NCBI RefSeq assembly: GCF_030127125.1
Contig: NZ_CP126156.1
Coordinates: 1,364,001-1,428,000 of the forward strand
Direction: 5' to 3'
DNA length: 64,000 bases
Source: Halobaculum litoreum
GTDB taxonomy: Archaea > Halobacteriota > Halobacteria > Halobacteriales > Haloferacaceae
Shown piece by piece: positions 56,714 through 64,000 of this stretch. The stretch's first letter is position 1; every line of letters begins with the position of its first letter. Made by a program: the position numbers and the translations under genes. The notes under the pieces are model-generated. The model was not told the DNA's origin. It did no database searches and was given only the letters and a program-made list of their open reading frames with translations.

Positions 56714-57289
56714 GTGCACGACGCCGTCCGGCAGACGTTGGTCGACACCGTCCAGGTCGGCGTCGGCGTCCTCGTCGTCTCCTCGCTGCTGTTCGGCCTC
56801 ACGGGCGTGTGGCCGCCGATGGTCGCCGTCGAGTCGGGGAGCATGGAGCCACACATGGAACGGGGCGACCTGATCGTCGTCGCGGAGCCGACCCGCGACG
56901 GCCCCGGCACCGCGGCGGGCGTGGTCCCGACCGCCGACGCGCCCGCCGACGGCCGGACGCTCGGCGCGCGCGGCGACGTCATCGTGTTCGACTCGCCGAC
57001 GAAACCCGGCTCGCCGATCATCCACCGCGCCCACCTGTACGTGGAGGCCGGCGAGAACTGGTACGGCGAGGCCGATCCGGCGTTTCTCCCGCCGGACGTC
57101 GACTCCTGTCGCGACCTCGCGGACTGCCCGGCACCGTACGCGGGGTTCGTCACGAAGGGGGACGCCAACGAGCGGTACGACCAGGTGAACGGGAACTCAC
57201 CCCTGGTGCGACCCGACCGGATCCGCGCGGAGGCACGGCTCCGGATCCCGCTGCTCGGGCACATCCGACTGACGATCTCCGGGGCGTAG
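56714..57289 (+). CDS. Signal peptidase I (S26 family, archaeal Sec11-like)
   Basis: A 191-aa membrane protease that removes Sec signal peptides. An N-terminal membrane helix (VQVGVGVLVVSSLLFGLTGVW) is followed by VAVESGSMEPHMERGDLIVV, where Ser43 is the nucleophile. His104 (SPIIHRAHLYVE) replaces the bacterial catalytic Lys, as in archaeal and ER signal peptidases. A conserved Asp/Gly box FVTKGDANERYDQVN and the C-terminal closing strand follow. The start is GTG 56714; it is not linked to the tRNA-modification gene upstream. Confidence 0.9.
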   Translation: MHDAVRQTLVDTVQVGVGVLVVSSLLFGLTGVWPPMVAVESGSMEPHMERGDLIVVAEPTRDGPGTAAGVVPTADAPADGRTLGARGDVIVFDSPTKPGSPIIHRAHLYVEAGENWYGEADPAFLPPDVDSCRDLADCPAPYAGFVTKGDANERYDQVNGNSPLVRPDRIRAEARLRIPLLGHIRLTISGA

Positions 57290-57311
57290 CGGGGCGACGG
57301 CCGCGGCATTC

Positions 57312-57808
57312 ATGTCGATTCACGACCAACACGTACCCATGTCCCGGTTCCCCGCCGAGGGCGGACGGACGGACCTCGGGTCGACCCGGACCGAGCGCAC
57401 GCTGCGGGACACCCTCCACGAACTCCCGGTCGACGCGCTCGTCCCCGACGGCTGGCGCGTCGGCACGGAGGTCGTCCAGTTCGGCGACGGCCTCCCGGCC
57501 GACGGCGTCACGCTCCGCCACGACGACCACCCCCGCGACCTCGTGATCACCGCCGCCGGCGCGACCGGCGACGAGGCGCTGGCCGTCCACGAGCGCGATC
57601 GGACCGCGGGCGACCGGACGGTGGTCGCCGGCGTACCCGACGCCGGCGGCGACGCCGCGACCCTCCGGGACGGGCTCCGTGCGGCCGCCCGGGCCGCCGC
57701 CCGGATCGCGGGCGCGGACCCGACGGGTGACGCCGCCGTCCGGGACGACCCGTCGACGACGCTGTCGGGGGCGTCGACGACGACGAGAACCGGCTCCACT
57801 TCTACTGA
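57312..57808 (+). CDS. Conserved haloarchaeal protein of unknown function, frame-broken near 3' end
   Basis: The first frame (ATG 57312, alternative ATG 57339) gives RTERTLRDTLHELPVDALVPDGWRVGTEVVQFGDGLPADGVTLRHDDHPRDLVITAAGATGD...AARAAARIAGADP. It then reads through a long antisense frame. One base change at the GGGGG run 57767-57771 switches to VDDDENRLHFY followed by TGA at 57806-57808, a natural-looking ending. The restored protein is about 165 aa. The pattern looks like a small alpha/beta domain; no family recognised. Confidence 0.5.
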
Positions 57809-57854
57809 CCGGGTCCACTCGGCCGGTCGGGGCCGACGCGGCGCGCGCGGCCGC

Positions 57855-58649
57855 TCAGGTGCTCGTCATCCCGCCGTCGACGACGAGCGACTCGCCGGTG
57901 ACGTAGCTTGCCATGTCGCTGGCGAGGTACACCGCCGCGTCGGCCACCTCCTCGGGTTGGCCGAACCGCCCGCTCGGGATGGTCGCCGACATCCGGGCCT
58001 CCGTCTCCGTCCCCACCAACTCCACGTCCTGCGTCGTCATCGCCGTCTCGACGAACCCCGGGTGGATGGCGTTCACCCGGATCCCCGCGTCGCCGAGCGT
58101 GTCCGCCAGCGCGTACGTGAACAGCCGCACCGCCCCCTTCGACATCGAGTAGGTGACGAGTCGCCCCTCGCCGCGGATGCCCGCGGCGCTGGACATGTTG
58201 ATGATCGACGGCTGCGGGTCGTCCTCGTCGCGCTCGTCGGCCGCGGCGACCATCCGCTTCGCCGCCGCCTGCGCGCCGAAGTAGACGCCCTTCGCGTTCA
58301 CGCCCATCAGGCGGTCGAACTCGTCCTCGGTGGACTCGAGGAAGTTCTCCGGGCGATAGATGCCCGCGTTGTTCACCATCACGTCGACGCCGCCGAACCG
58401 CTCGGCGGCCTCGACGGCCGCCTCCAACTCCGCCGGGTCGCTCACGTCACACTCGACGAACGCCGCCTCGCGGTCGGTCTCGGCGGCGATCAGGTCGTGG
58501 GTGGGCTCGCCGCCCTCGCGCGGCTCCTCGCGGAGGTCCGCCACGACCACGTCCGCGCCCTCCTCGGCGTACCGTCGAGCGATGGACCGCCCGTTCCCGC
58601 TCGCCGCGCCCGTCACGACCGCCGTCCGTCCCGCGAGTAGGTCTGTCAC
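57855..58649 (-). CDS. Short-chain dehydrogenase/reductase
   Basis: A 264-aa classical SDR. It has the NAD(P)-binding TGAASGNGRSIA glycine motif, VVVADLREEP, NNAGIY, the catalytic SIINMSSAAG Ser and YSMSK Tyr-Lys pair, and the closing PSGRFGQPEEVADAAVYLASDMASYVTGESLVVDGGMTST, typical of 3-oxoacyl-ACP/glucose dehydrogenase-like enzymes. Substrate unknown. GTG 58649 begins MTDLLAGRTAVV, overlapping the stop of the CDF transporter gene by GTGA, which indicates translational coupling. Confidence 0.9.
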   Translation of the reverse strand: MTDLLAGRTAVVTGAASGNGRSIARRYAEEGADVVVADLREEPREGGEPTHDLIAAETDREAAFVECDVSDPAELEAAVEAAERFGGVDVMVNNAGIYRPENFLESTEDEFDRLMGVNAKGVYFGAQAAAKRMVAAADERDEDDPQPSIINMSSAAGIRGEGRLVTYSMSKGAVRLFTYALADTLGDAGIRVNAIHPGFVETAMTTQDVELVGTETEARMSATIPSGRFGQPEEVADAAVYLASDMASYVTGESLVVDGGMTST

Positions 58650-59686
58650 GTTCGTCCCTGTCGCGGTCGGGTGAAAAGCGTTCGCCGCGGCCCCGTGCGC
58701 ACGCGCCGCGGCCGGCAGCGGCCCTCGGCGTCGCCGCGGTCCCCGACCGGCGGTCCCTCGGGGGCGTCCGCCTCCTCGGCGGCGATCCGGGCGTCGTCGG
58801 CCTCCTTCCACTCGCCGAGCTCCTTCGGGTCGACGTGGACGAACACGTCGTCGACGGCGGGGATCGCCCGGATCGACTCGACGACCGCGGTCTCGATGTC
58901 GTGCGCCTCGAACAGCGAGCGCTCCCCCTCCACCTCGATGTGGAGGCTCACGTCCACCTCCGGGCCGACGTAGTGGGCGACCACGTCGTGGGCGCCCCGC
59001 ACCTCCGGGTGCGAGAGGGCGGCGTCGAGGATCTCCCGCCGGAGGTCCTCGGGCGGGGCGGCGCCGACGAGGTAGCCGACGTTGTCGCGGACGATCTCGT
59101 AGCCGGTGTACAGGATCCCCACGGAGACGGCGATCGCCGCGACGGCGTCCAGCGCGGGGTAGCCCGCGGCCGCCCCCGCGACGCCCACGAGCGCGGCCGT
59201 CGCGGTGAGCGTGTCGTTGCGGTTGTCCAGCGCCGTCGCCACCAGCGCCGGGGAGTCGCGTCCCTCGCCGATCCGCAGACAGTAGCGGTACAGGAGGAGT
59301 TTCACGACGCCGGTCCCGACGAGCACGCCGACCGCGAGCGGCCCGCCCGTGAACGCCCGCTCGGGGCCGGGGGCCAACAGCGCCGTCGCCCCGGAGTAGG
59401 CGACCCCGATGCCGGCGACGAGCACCCCGGCGGCGACGAACAGCGAGACGAACGGCTCGATGCGTTCGTGGCCGTGCGGGTGCTCGAAGTCCGGCGGCTG
59501 GGTCGTCAGGTACAGCCCCGCGACGACGACCGCCGAGTAGGCGACGTCGGCGACGGAGTTCACCGCCTCGGAGCCGACGGCGAGGCTCCCGGTGGCGTAC
59601 CACACGAGCGCCTTGGCGACCGCGAGGACGACGTTGGCGACGAGGATGACGATCCCGACGCGGCGGACGGCGGTCCGGCGGCTCAT
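58646..59686 (-). CDS. Cation diffusion facilitator (CDF) transporter
   Basis: A 346-aa CDF-family heavy-metal/proton antiporter. Six membrane helices span about residues 8-205. Helix 2 has SEAVNSVADVAYS and helix 5 has ALDNRNDTLT, the metal-binding residues; DxxxD-like site B resembles Mn/Fe-type CDFs more than the HxxxD zinc type, but specificity is not certain. A cytoplasmic His-rich loop (PPDFEHPHGHERIEPF) lies between helices 2 and 3. The C-terminal dimerisation domain (VRGAHDVVAHYVGPEVDVSLHIEVE) is complete, with an unusual Arg-rich tail. Coupled to the SDR gene. Confidence 0.9.
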   Translation of the reverse strand: MSRRTAVRRVGIVILVANVVLAVAKALVWYATGSLAVGSEAVNSVADVAYSAVVVAGLYLTTQPPDFEHPHGHERIEPFVSLFVAAGVLVAGIGVAYSGATALLAPGPERAFTGGPLAVGVLVGTGVVKLLLYRYCLRIGEGRDSPALVATALDNRNDTLTATAALVGVAGAAAGYPALDAVAAIAVSVGILYTGYEIVRDNVGYLVGAAPPEDLRREILDAALSHPEVRGAHDVVAHYVGPEVDVSLHIEVEGERSLFEAHDIETAVVESIRAIPAVDDVFVHVDPKELGEWKEADDARIAAEEADAPEGPPVGDRGDAEGRCRPRRVRTGPRRTLFTRPRQGRT

Positions 59687-59753
59687 GGCGAGGATGGGAG
59701 GCCGGGGGACAAAAGCGCCGCCCCGCGGGGCGACCGGGCCCGTGGCACGTCGG

Positions 59754-60017
59754 TTACGCGGGCGAGGTGGAGTCGCGCAGCTGTCGCAGCCCCGGGATCA
59801 GCACCCAGAACGTGAGGGCGCCGATGATCGCCGTCCAGAAGAACACGTCGTTGAGGAAGATGCCGATCGCGTCGAACACCGTGTTCGGCTCCGGCGGCGC
59901 CGCGATGAGCTGCCGGGGGCTCTCGAACGACGGCGTCCGGTACCACCCCGCGAGCACCATCCACGCGAGGCCCGCGCCACAGAAGAGGGCCATGCCTTTG
60001 ATGAACTCGTCTGCCAT
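59754..60017 (-). CDS. Small two-helix membrane protein of the cytochrome b operon (DUF7314-like)
   Basis: An 87-aa protein with two hydrophobic helices (GMALFCGAGLAWMVLAGWY and FFWTAIIGALTFWVLIPGL) and a short loop (RTPSFESPRQLIAAPPEPNTVFD). It lies 4 nt downstream of the next small membrane gene and ends the minus-strand respiratory operon. The size and place fit a haloarchaeal family I recall as DUF7314. It may be a supernumerary subunit; the helices have no heme ligands. Confidence 0.7.
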   Translation of the reverse strand: MADEFIKGMALFCGAGLAWMVLAGWYRTPSFESPRQLIAAPPEPNTVFDAIGIFLNDVFFWTAIIGALTFWVLIPGLRQLRDSTSPA

Positions 60018-60021
60018 TGTC

Positions 60022-60488
60022 CTACACTTCGGCGTCGTCGTCTTGAGAGTTTCCGTTCTCGGCGGTCATGCCCGCGGCGCGGAACCGCGATCCGAGCACG
60101 TACACGCCCGCCCCGAACGCGATCAGTCCGAGCCCGACCACGGAGAACAGCGCCGTCAGGAACGTCTCCGGCGGCACGACCCCGACGGCGCCGAACGCGC
60201 CGACGACGAACCGCCGCGTCAGCGACACCTGCAGCGTCGCCGCGTCGAGCATCACGAACCCGAGCACGACCGCGACGACGGCCGTCAGCGTCGAGTAGGC
60301 GGTGATCCGTTTGTACAGCGCGATGGGGACGACCACGTCGCGGGCGCGCCCTCGCCGCTCGCGACGGGGCCGTCCGGCTCCGGCGGCCGCTCGTCCGGCT
60401 CGGCGGCGCCGTCGGCCGCGGCGGTCGACCCCGGTGGCCCGTCGTCGGTCGCGGTCGCGGACCCGCCGTCGCTCGGCGTCTCGCTCAT
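60022..60488 (-). CDS. Small membrane protein of the cytochrome b operon (DUF7315-like), frame-broken
   Basis: An acidic disordered N-terminus (MSETPSDGGSATATDDG...EGAP) is followed by a break near the GGG run at 60342-60344 on the plus strand. The continuation is DVVVPIALYKRITAYSTLTAVVAVVLGFVMLDAAT, with three hydrophobic helices and the ending FRAAGMTAENGNSQDDDAEV. A single missing base restores GEGAPRDVVVPIALYKR and a protein of about 155 aa. It sits between the cytochrome b C-terminal-half gene and the DUF7314-like gene, and resembles the family I recall as DUF7315. Confidence 0.68.
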
Positions 60489-60630
60489 ACCTCTCCGGAG
60501 GGGCCGGACGGTACTATGTCCTGCGGCATCGCCCGCGCGACGGGGCCGTCGCTCCGGGGTGCGAGTCTGACGGCGGGGAGACGGGAGCGGCGAACCGAAG
60601 AGTCGGGACCGGCGACCGGGCGGGGCCGCG

Positions 60631-61392
60631 CTACTTCGGCGGCCGCAGCCGGTAGTACCGGCGGTTGAGGTCGTACATGTACCCCTCGCGCATCGTCTTC
60701 AGCACCGCGTACGTGACGATGCCCATGATGGGCGGCACGAGGAACGTCAGGTCGAACAGCAGGTCGACGTTCATCGGCATGAGGTTCTTGACGGACAGCA
60801 TCGACAGCGTGAACGCGAGGCCGATGCCGAACACGCCGACGGCCGCCCAGAACGGCTGCTCGACGGGGCGGCGCGCCGACCCCTTGTTGATGAAGGGGAC
60901 GATCGCGATGGCGCCGACGACGATGCCGTTGGCGAGCACGCCGTACGTGCGGTCGGCCATCAGCTTCTGGCCGCCGAGGATGGCCAGCTCGGGGTTGAGC
61001 GGACCGAGCTTGAGCAGGCCGAACGACCAGTACAGGTACCAGTCGGGCAGGATGATCGCCGGCGTCGAGTTCGGGTTCGCCGGGTCGCCGATGTGCGGCG
61101 GCAGCGTCGCCGACAGGAAGATGATCATCCCGACGAAGAAGCTCGTCAACGCGAGGTTGCGAACCGTCTCGTGGGGCCACGTCGGGAACGCGAGCACGTC
61201 GCGCTCGACGTAGTCGGACTCGCGGCGCAGCGACTCGTCCTCGCTGCGCGCCCGCTCGAAGTACTCGTACGTCAGCCGGGAGAGCCCCTCCGTGCGCTCC
61301 TTGCGCTCGCGCCACGTCGGGGTCTCGTCGTCCGGCGCGACGATGCCGGTGCCGCCGTCGGTTTCCACGTCTTGGGTGTCGTTGTCGGTCAT
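60631..61392 (-). CDS. petD: Cytochrome b, C-terminal half (subunit IV/PetD-like)
   Basis: A 253-aa protein with an N-terminal soluble acidic part (about 70 residues including TPTWRERKERTEGLSRLTYEYF), then three or four membrane helices. ILPDWYLYWSFGLLKLGPLNPELAILGG has the PxWY (PDWYLYW) quinol-site motif of cytochrome b. MSVKNLMPMNVDLLFDLTFLVPPIMGIVTYAVLKT follows. It partners the heme-bearing half at 61400-62206, as in b6f complexes. 142 nt separate it from the next operon gene. Confidence 0.9.
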   Translation of the reverse strand: MTDNDTQDVETDGGTGIVAPDDETPTWRERKERTEGLSRLTYEYFERARSEDESLRRESDYVERDVLAFPTWPHETVRNLALTSFFVGMIIFLSATLPPHIGDPANPNSTPAIILPDWYLYWSFGLLKLGPLNPELAILGGQKLMADRTYGVLANGIVVGAIAIVPFINKGSARRPVEQPFWAAVGVFGIGLAFTLSMLSVKNLMPMNVDLLFDLTFLVPPIMGIVTYAVLKTMREGYMYDLNRRYYRLRPPK

Positions 61393-61399
61393 TGTTCGA

Positions 61400-62206
61400 T
61401 TAGTGCGGCTCCGCGATGCCCTGCACCCACACGATGCCGATGTGGATCGCGATGAGGGTGGTCACCACGAACGGGAGCAGGAACACGTGGAGGATGTACA
61501 TTCGCTGGAGCGTCGCCTGGCTCAGCGAGAAGCCGCCGAACAGGAGTTGGGCGACCCACTCGCCGATGAGGGGGATCGAGAGGCTCATCTCGACGCCGAT
61601 CTGGCCGGCCCAGAACGCCAGCTGGTCCCACGGCAGGAGGTACCCGGTGTACCCGAACACCATCGTGAGCGAGATGAGGACGATGCCGAGCAGCCAGTTC
61701 AGCTCGCGCGGCTCCTTGTACGCGCCCGTGAAGTAGACGCGCAGCATGTGCAGGAACACCGCGGCGGTCATCACCTGCGCCGACCACCGGTGGATCGAGC
61801 GCAGCATGAAGCCGAACTGGAGGTCGCGCATGATGAACGCGATCTGGCTGTAGGCGATCGACGCCTCGCCCGGCCCCGCCGACCCGACCGCGGGCACGTA
61901 GTAGAACCCGAGGAGGGCGCCGGAGATGGCCGCCACCACGTACGCGAGGGTACTGAAGAACCCCAGCGTGTACAGCGCGTACCAGTACCAGAACTTGTTG
62001 TCCAGGTCGTACTGTTCGGTGTGGGACTTCGGCATCTGGAGGTTCGACCGGTAGTACAGCGACTCCAGCAGTTCGAGGTAGTCGACGATGCGGAGACGCT
62101 TGTCGACCCAGATGAGCGCGGTGAGGAACGTCGCCTCCACCGGCGTGAGGTCCTTGCTATCCAGCCAGTTCTTGTGGTCGTACTCGTCTTTCTTTTCCAG
62201 ACTCAT
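61400..62206 (-). CDS. petB: Cytochrome b, heme-bearing N-terminal half (PetB-like)
   Basis: A 268-aa membrane cytochrome b. The two bis-His heme sites are visible: SIHRWSAQ and FLHMLRVYFTG on helix B, and LHVFLLPFVVTTLIAIHIGI on helix D. The quinol-site segment GYTGYLLPWDQ (the GYxLPW pattern) is present. The N-terminal 60 residues are soluble. Split b genes as here (b6/subunit IV type) are usual in haloarchaea. The start is 4 nt from the upstream small membrane gene. Confidence 0.93.
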   Translation of the reverse strand: MSLEKKDEYDHKNWLDSKDLTPVEATFLTALIWVDKRLRIVDYLELLESLYYRSNLQMPKSHTEQYDLDNKFWYWYALYTLGFFSTLAYVVAAISGALLGFYYVPAVGSAGPGEASIAYSQIAFIMRDLQFGFMLRSIHRWSAQVMTAAVFLHMLRVYFTGAYKEPRELNWLLGIVLISLTMVFGYTGYLLPWDQLAFWAGQIGVEMSLSIPLIGEWVAQLLFGGFSLSQATLQRMYILHVFLLPFVVTTLIAIHIGIVWVQGIAEPH

Positions 62207-62210
62207 CCTT

Positions 62211-62597
62211 TCACCGTTTGTAGTAGGGGTAGACGGCGCGTTTGACCTGCTCCCACGCGTCGGTCCCGAGGGTGGTTCCGTCGACGTCCTCCTCGCGGAT
62301 GTACAGGTCCTCCCACTTGCGACGCCGCTTCTTCACGATCATGACGTCCGGGAGGAACTCCTTGCGGTACAGCGCGAGGATGAACGCGAGATCGATGAAT
62401 ATCACCGCGAGGACGCCGCCGAGGAACATGTTCCCCGTGTCCGAGAGGCCCCAGCCGTTGACGAGGCCGTAGGTGAACATGAACACGAACACGACCTCGA
62501 CGATCGTCAGGAGGACGATCGCGATGGCCGCGGCGGTGCTCTCGCGCGCCGGTTCGTAGCGGTGGATGTCGCCGTAGGTGGATCCGGTACTGGACAT
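62211..62597 (-). CDS. Small membrane protein of the cytochrome b operon (DUF7318-like)
   Basis: A 128-aa protein with a soluble start (STGSTYGDIHRYEPARES), two helices (AAIAIVLLTIVEVVFVFMFTYGLV and MFLGGVLAVIFIDLAFILALYR), and a basic C-terminus (KKRRRKWEDLYIREEDVDG). It lies 3 nt after halocyanin and 4 nt before cytochrome b, so the three are one transcript. The family I recall for this position is DUF7318. Possible assembly or accessory subunit. Confidence 0.72.
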   Translation of the reverse strand: MSSTGSTYGDIHRYEPARESTAAAIAIVLLTIVEVVFVFMFTYGLVNGWGLSDTGNMFLGGVLAVIFIDLAFILALYRKEFLPDVMIVKKRRRKWEDLYIREEDVDGTTLGTDAWEQVKRAVYPYYKR

Positions 62598-62600
62598 GGT

Positions 62601-63233
62601 TTACCTCCCCGTGCCCGTGTGGGCGGACTCCCCGTACTTCACCAGGTAGAAGGTGAAGATCACGCTCATGACGATCCCGAGGATGGTCGCGGCGCCGACC
62701 CAGTGGGCCTGGATCGCGACGCCGAGCTCGTGCAGTTCCTTGGGGCCGCCGCCGCCGGTGGACACGGTGGGCACGTCTTCGCCGACCGCGATGGCGCCGA
62801 CCATTCCGAGCGAGCGGTGGGGGTCACAGTAGTACGTGTAGATCCCGCCGGACTCGAACGTCACCTCGAACGAGAACCCCTCGCCCTCCAGCGGCTCGTG
62901 GCCGGAGACGCTGCCGGGGTTGTCGTCGAAGATGACGTTGTGACCGTCGGAGGACCAGTCGAACACGACGGTCGTGCCGGTGTCGATCCACAGTTCCGTC
63001 GGCAGGAACGCGAGGCCCCCGCCGCCGCCGACGTCCACGGTCACCTCCGACTCGCCGCGGGCGTCGAGGTAGTCGCCGCCCTCGGCGCCGTCGGTGTACC
63101 CGCCGAAGTCGGGTTTCTGCCCGCCGCCACCGCCCTCTTCTTGGGCCGTCGCGGTGCCGGCCGTCGCGGTCGCGCCCGCCCCGAGGGCGGCCGTCGCACC
63201 GCCGGCCTGTCGCATAAAGTCCCGCCTCTTCAT
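62601..63233 (-). CDS. Halocyanin (Tat-exported type I blue copper protein) with C-terminal membrane anchor
   Basis: A 210-aa copper protein. The Tat signal is MKRRDFMRQAGGATAALGAGATAT, followed by a Gly/Glu linker. The cupredoxin domain has ligands His98 (SDGHNVIF), Cys136 and His139 (YYCDPHRSLGM) and Met144, the complete H-C-H-M type I site. A C-terminal helix (VGAATILGIVMSVIFTFYLVKYG) anchors it to the outer side of the membrane. It should take electrons from the cytochrome b complex. Halocyanin next to b is a known haloarchaeal layout; no cytochrome c1 is visible here. Confidence 0.93.
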   Translation of the reverse strand: MKRRDFMRQAGGATAALGAGATATAGTATAQEEGGGGGQKPDFGGYTDGAEGGDYLDARGESEVTVDVGGGGGLAFLPTELWIDTGTTVVFDWSSDGHNVIFDDNPGSVSGHEPLEGEGFSFEVTFESGGIYTYYCDPHRSLGMVGAIAVGEDVPTVSTGGGGPKELHELGVAIQAHWVGAATILGIVMSVIFTFYLVKYGESAHTGTGR

Positions 63234-63310
63234 CGGTAGTGTACGGTCGGGGTTGGGCGCGCATAAACCCACCGACCTCGCCCCCGCGTCGTACGCCGCA
63301 CAACGCCCCG

Positions 63311-64000
63311 CTATCCGTCGGTTTCGTCGGCGCCGCCCCGTACCCGTTCGGGGGTGTCCCGCCCCCCGGATCCGTCGGCCGACGGCACCGACGTGTCGGG
63401 CGAGTCGGGCGCCTCGCCGCGGGCCTCCGCCAACGCCCGCTCGGCGACCTCCTCGAACGGGACGAACTCCGCGCCCTCCCCGCGGTCGGCGATGCCGGCG
63501 GCGCGGAGTCGGTCGCGGTACTCCTCCGCGCGGAAGCGGTCGGACAGCCGGGCGTTCGCGACGATGGCGAACAGGAACACCCCGACGAGCAGGAAGAACG
63601 CCGACGCGACGGGGGCGGCGATGGTCGTCACCGAGAAGTCCGGGAGGAACGGCACCCACGTCACCGGCCCACGCGAGAGGACGCTCAACAGCCAGACGGC
63701 GCCGAGGACGAGCCCGCCGAGGATCTGCATCCCGGCGACCGCCTGGATCATCAGGTTCCCGAACTCGCCGGTGCCGCCCTGCACCTCCTCGGGCGTCGGC
63801 AGTTCGTACTGCTCGGGCGGCTCGCGGACCTCGTAGGAGTCCATCGAGCACAGCGCCACCGTCGGTTTCACGTCGCGCAGGACGGTCCCCTCCCCCTCGA
63901 CGCTCCCGTCCTCGTACACGATCGCGAACCCCTCGTCGGAGTACGCGACCACCGAGGGCGGGTCCGTGCGGCGGTCGAGCACGGCGAACACCTCGCGGGA
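63311..64000 (-). CDS. Membrane protein of the cytochrome b operon (DUF7319-like), possibly 5' truncated by the window
   Basis: A protein of at least 226 aa. An N-terminal soluble part (DRRTDPPSVVAYSDEGFAIVYEDGSVEGEGTVLRDVKPTVALC) is followed by two hydrophobic helices (GMQILGGLVLGAVWLLSVL and IAAPVASAFFLLVGVFLFAIVANARL), then an acidic helical tail. GTG 63991 is a possible start, but the open frame (SRE-V) continues to the window end, so the true start may lie outside. It heads the minus-strand operon and resembles a family I recall as DUF7319. Confidence 0.7.
   Translation of the reverse strand, partial: SREVFAVLDRRTDPPSVVAYSDEGFAIVYEDGSVEGEGTVLRDVKPTVALCSMDSYEVREPPEQYELPTPEEVQGGTGEFGNLMIQAVAGMQILGGLVLGAVWLLSVLSRGPVTWVPFLPDFSVTTIAAPVASAFFLLVGVFLFAIVANARLSDRFRAEEYRDRLRAAGIADRGEGAEFVPFEEVAERALAEARGEAPDSPDTSVPSADGSGGRDTPERVRGGADETDG

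Overview
This window is a stretch of a very GC-rich haloarchaeal chromosome (class Halobacteria). The evidence is the acidic, Asp/Glu-rich proteome, archaeal information and stress genes (TFB, LonB, proteasome-activating nucleotidase, thermosome, eIF1/SUI1), halocyanin and Tat-lipobox proteins, archaeal-type shikimate entry (ADH synthase plus 3-dehydroquinate synthase II), and many TATA-like boxes about 25-30 nt before start codons, as expected for leaderless transcripts. A Haloferacales-type genus such as Halobaculum or Halorubrum fits the GC content and gene set, but that is inference. I see no rRNA, tRNA, CRISPR array, insertion sequence or integrase. The gene density is that of a core chromosome and no gap exceeds 300 nt.

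Layout. 1-7055: end of a radical-SAM/HhH protein, an MBL-fold hydrolase (frame-broken), a Cys-cluster protein, a TRAM protein, a methyltransferase, an F420/flavin-type oxidoreductase, a small winged-helix regulator, a GT2 glycosyltransferase and an amidohydrolase. 7056-13236: thermosome with a palindrome beside its TATA box; the NMNAT - SAM hydroxide adenosyltransferase - TRIC-channel operon; LonB. 13274-21919: a CPBP protease (frame-broken), rhodanese, an MGMT-like protein lacking the catalytic Cys, the trpC-trpB-trpA operon, then ADH synthase, DHQ synthase II and DHQ dehydratase, which makes an aromatic amino acid cluster. 22508-29171: TFB, cobalamin-binding protein, second winged-helix paralogue, PAN, DUF2240-type protein, HAD hydrolase, NurA nuclease. 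29204-38416: membrane protein, HerA helicase, stress protein, nitroreductase, CARDB surface protein, RAD55/KaiC-type ATPase, NAD kinase, HD phosphohydrolase. 38555-52768: carB with an operator-like palindrome, FAD oxidoreductase, MBL hydrolase, SUI1, isocitrate dehydrogenase, a Gfo/Idh/MocA-aldo/keto reductase fusion, CDP-alcohol phosphatidyltransferase, asparaginase, DUF63-type membrane protein, deoC. 52838-58649: two tandem Tat-lipoprotein PQQ-type propellers, a tRNA methylthiotransferase, signal peptidase I, an SDR. 58646-64000: a CDF transporter and a minus-strand respiratory operon of two cytochrome b halves, halocyanin and four small membrane proteins.

A strong cross-cutting signal is that nine genes are broken, or carry scrambled internal segments, by single-base indels, nearly all at short G or C runs. 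This looks like uncorrected assembly error rather than gene decay, so those genes are annotated as probably intact in the organism.

I did not find a clear novel defence or mobile system. The best leads are the halocyanin-cytochrome b operon with no visible c1 or Rieske gene, the catalytic-Cys-less MGMT homologue, the 669-residue two-enzyme fusion, the pair of winged-helix paralogues, and two palindromic promoter elements.
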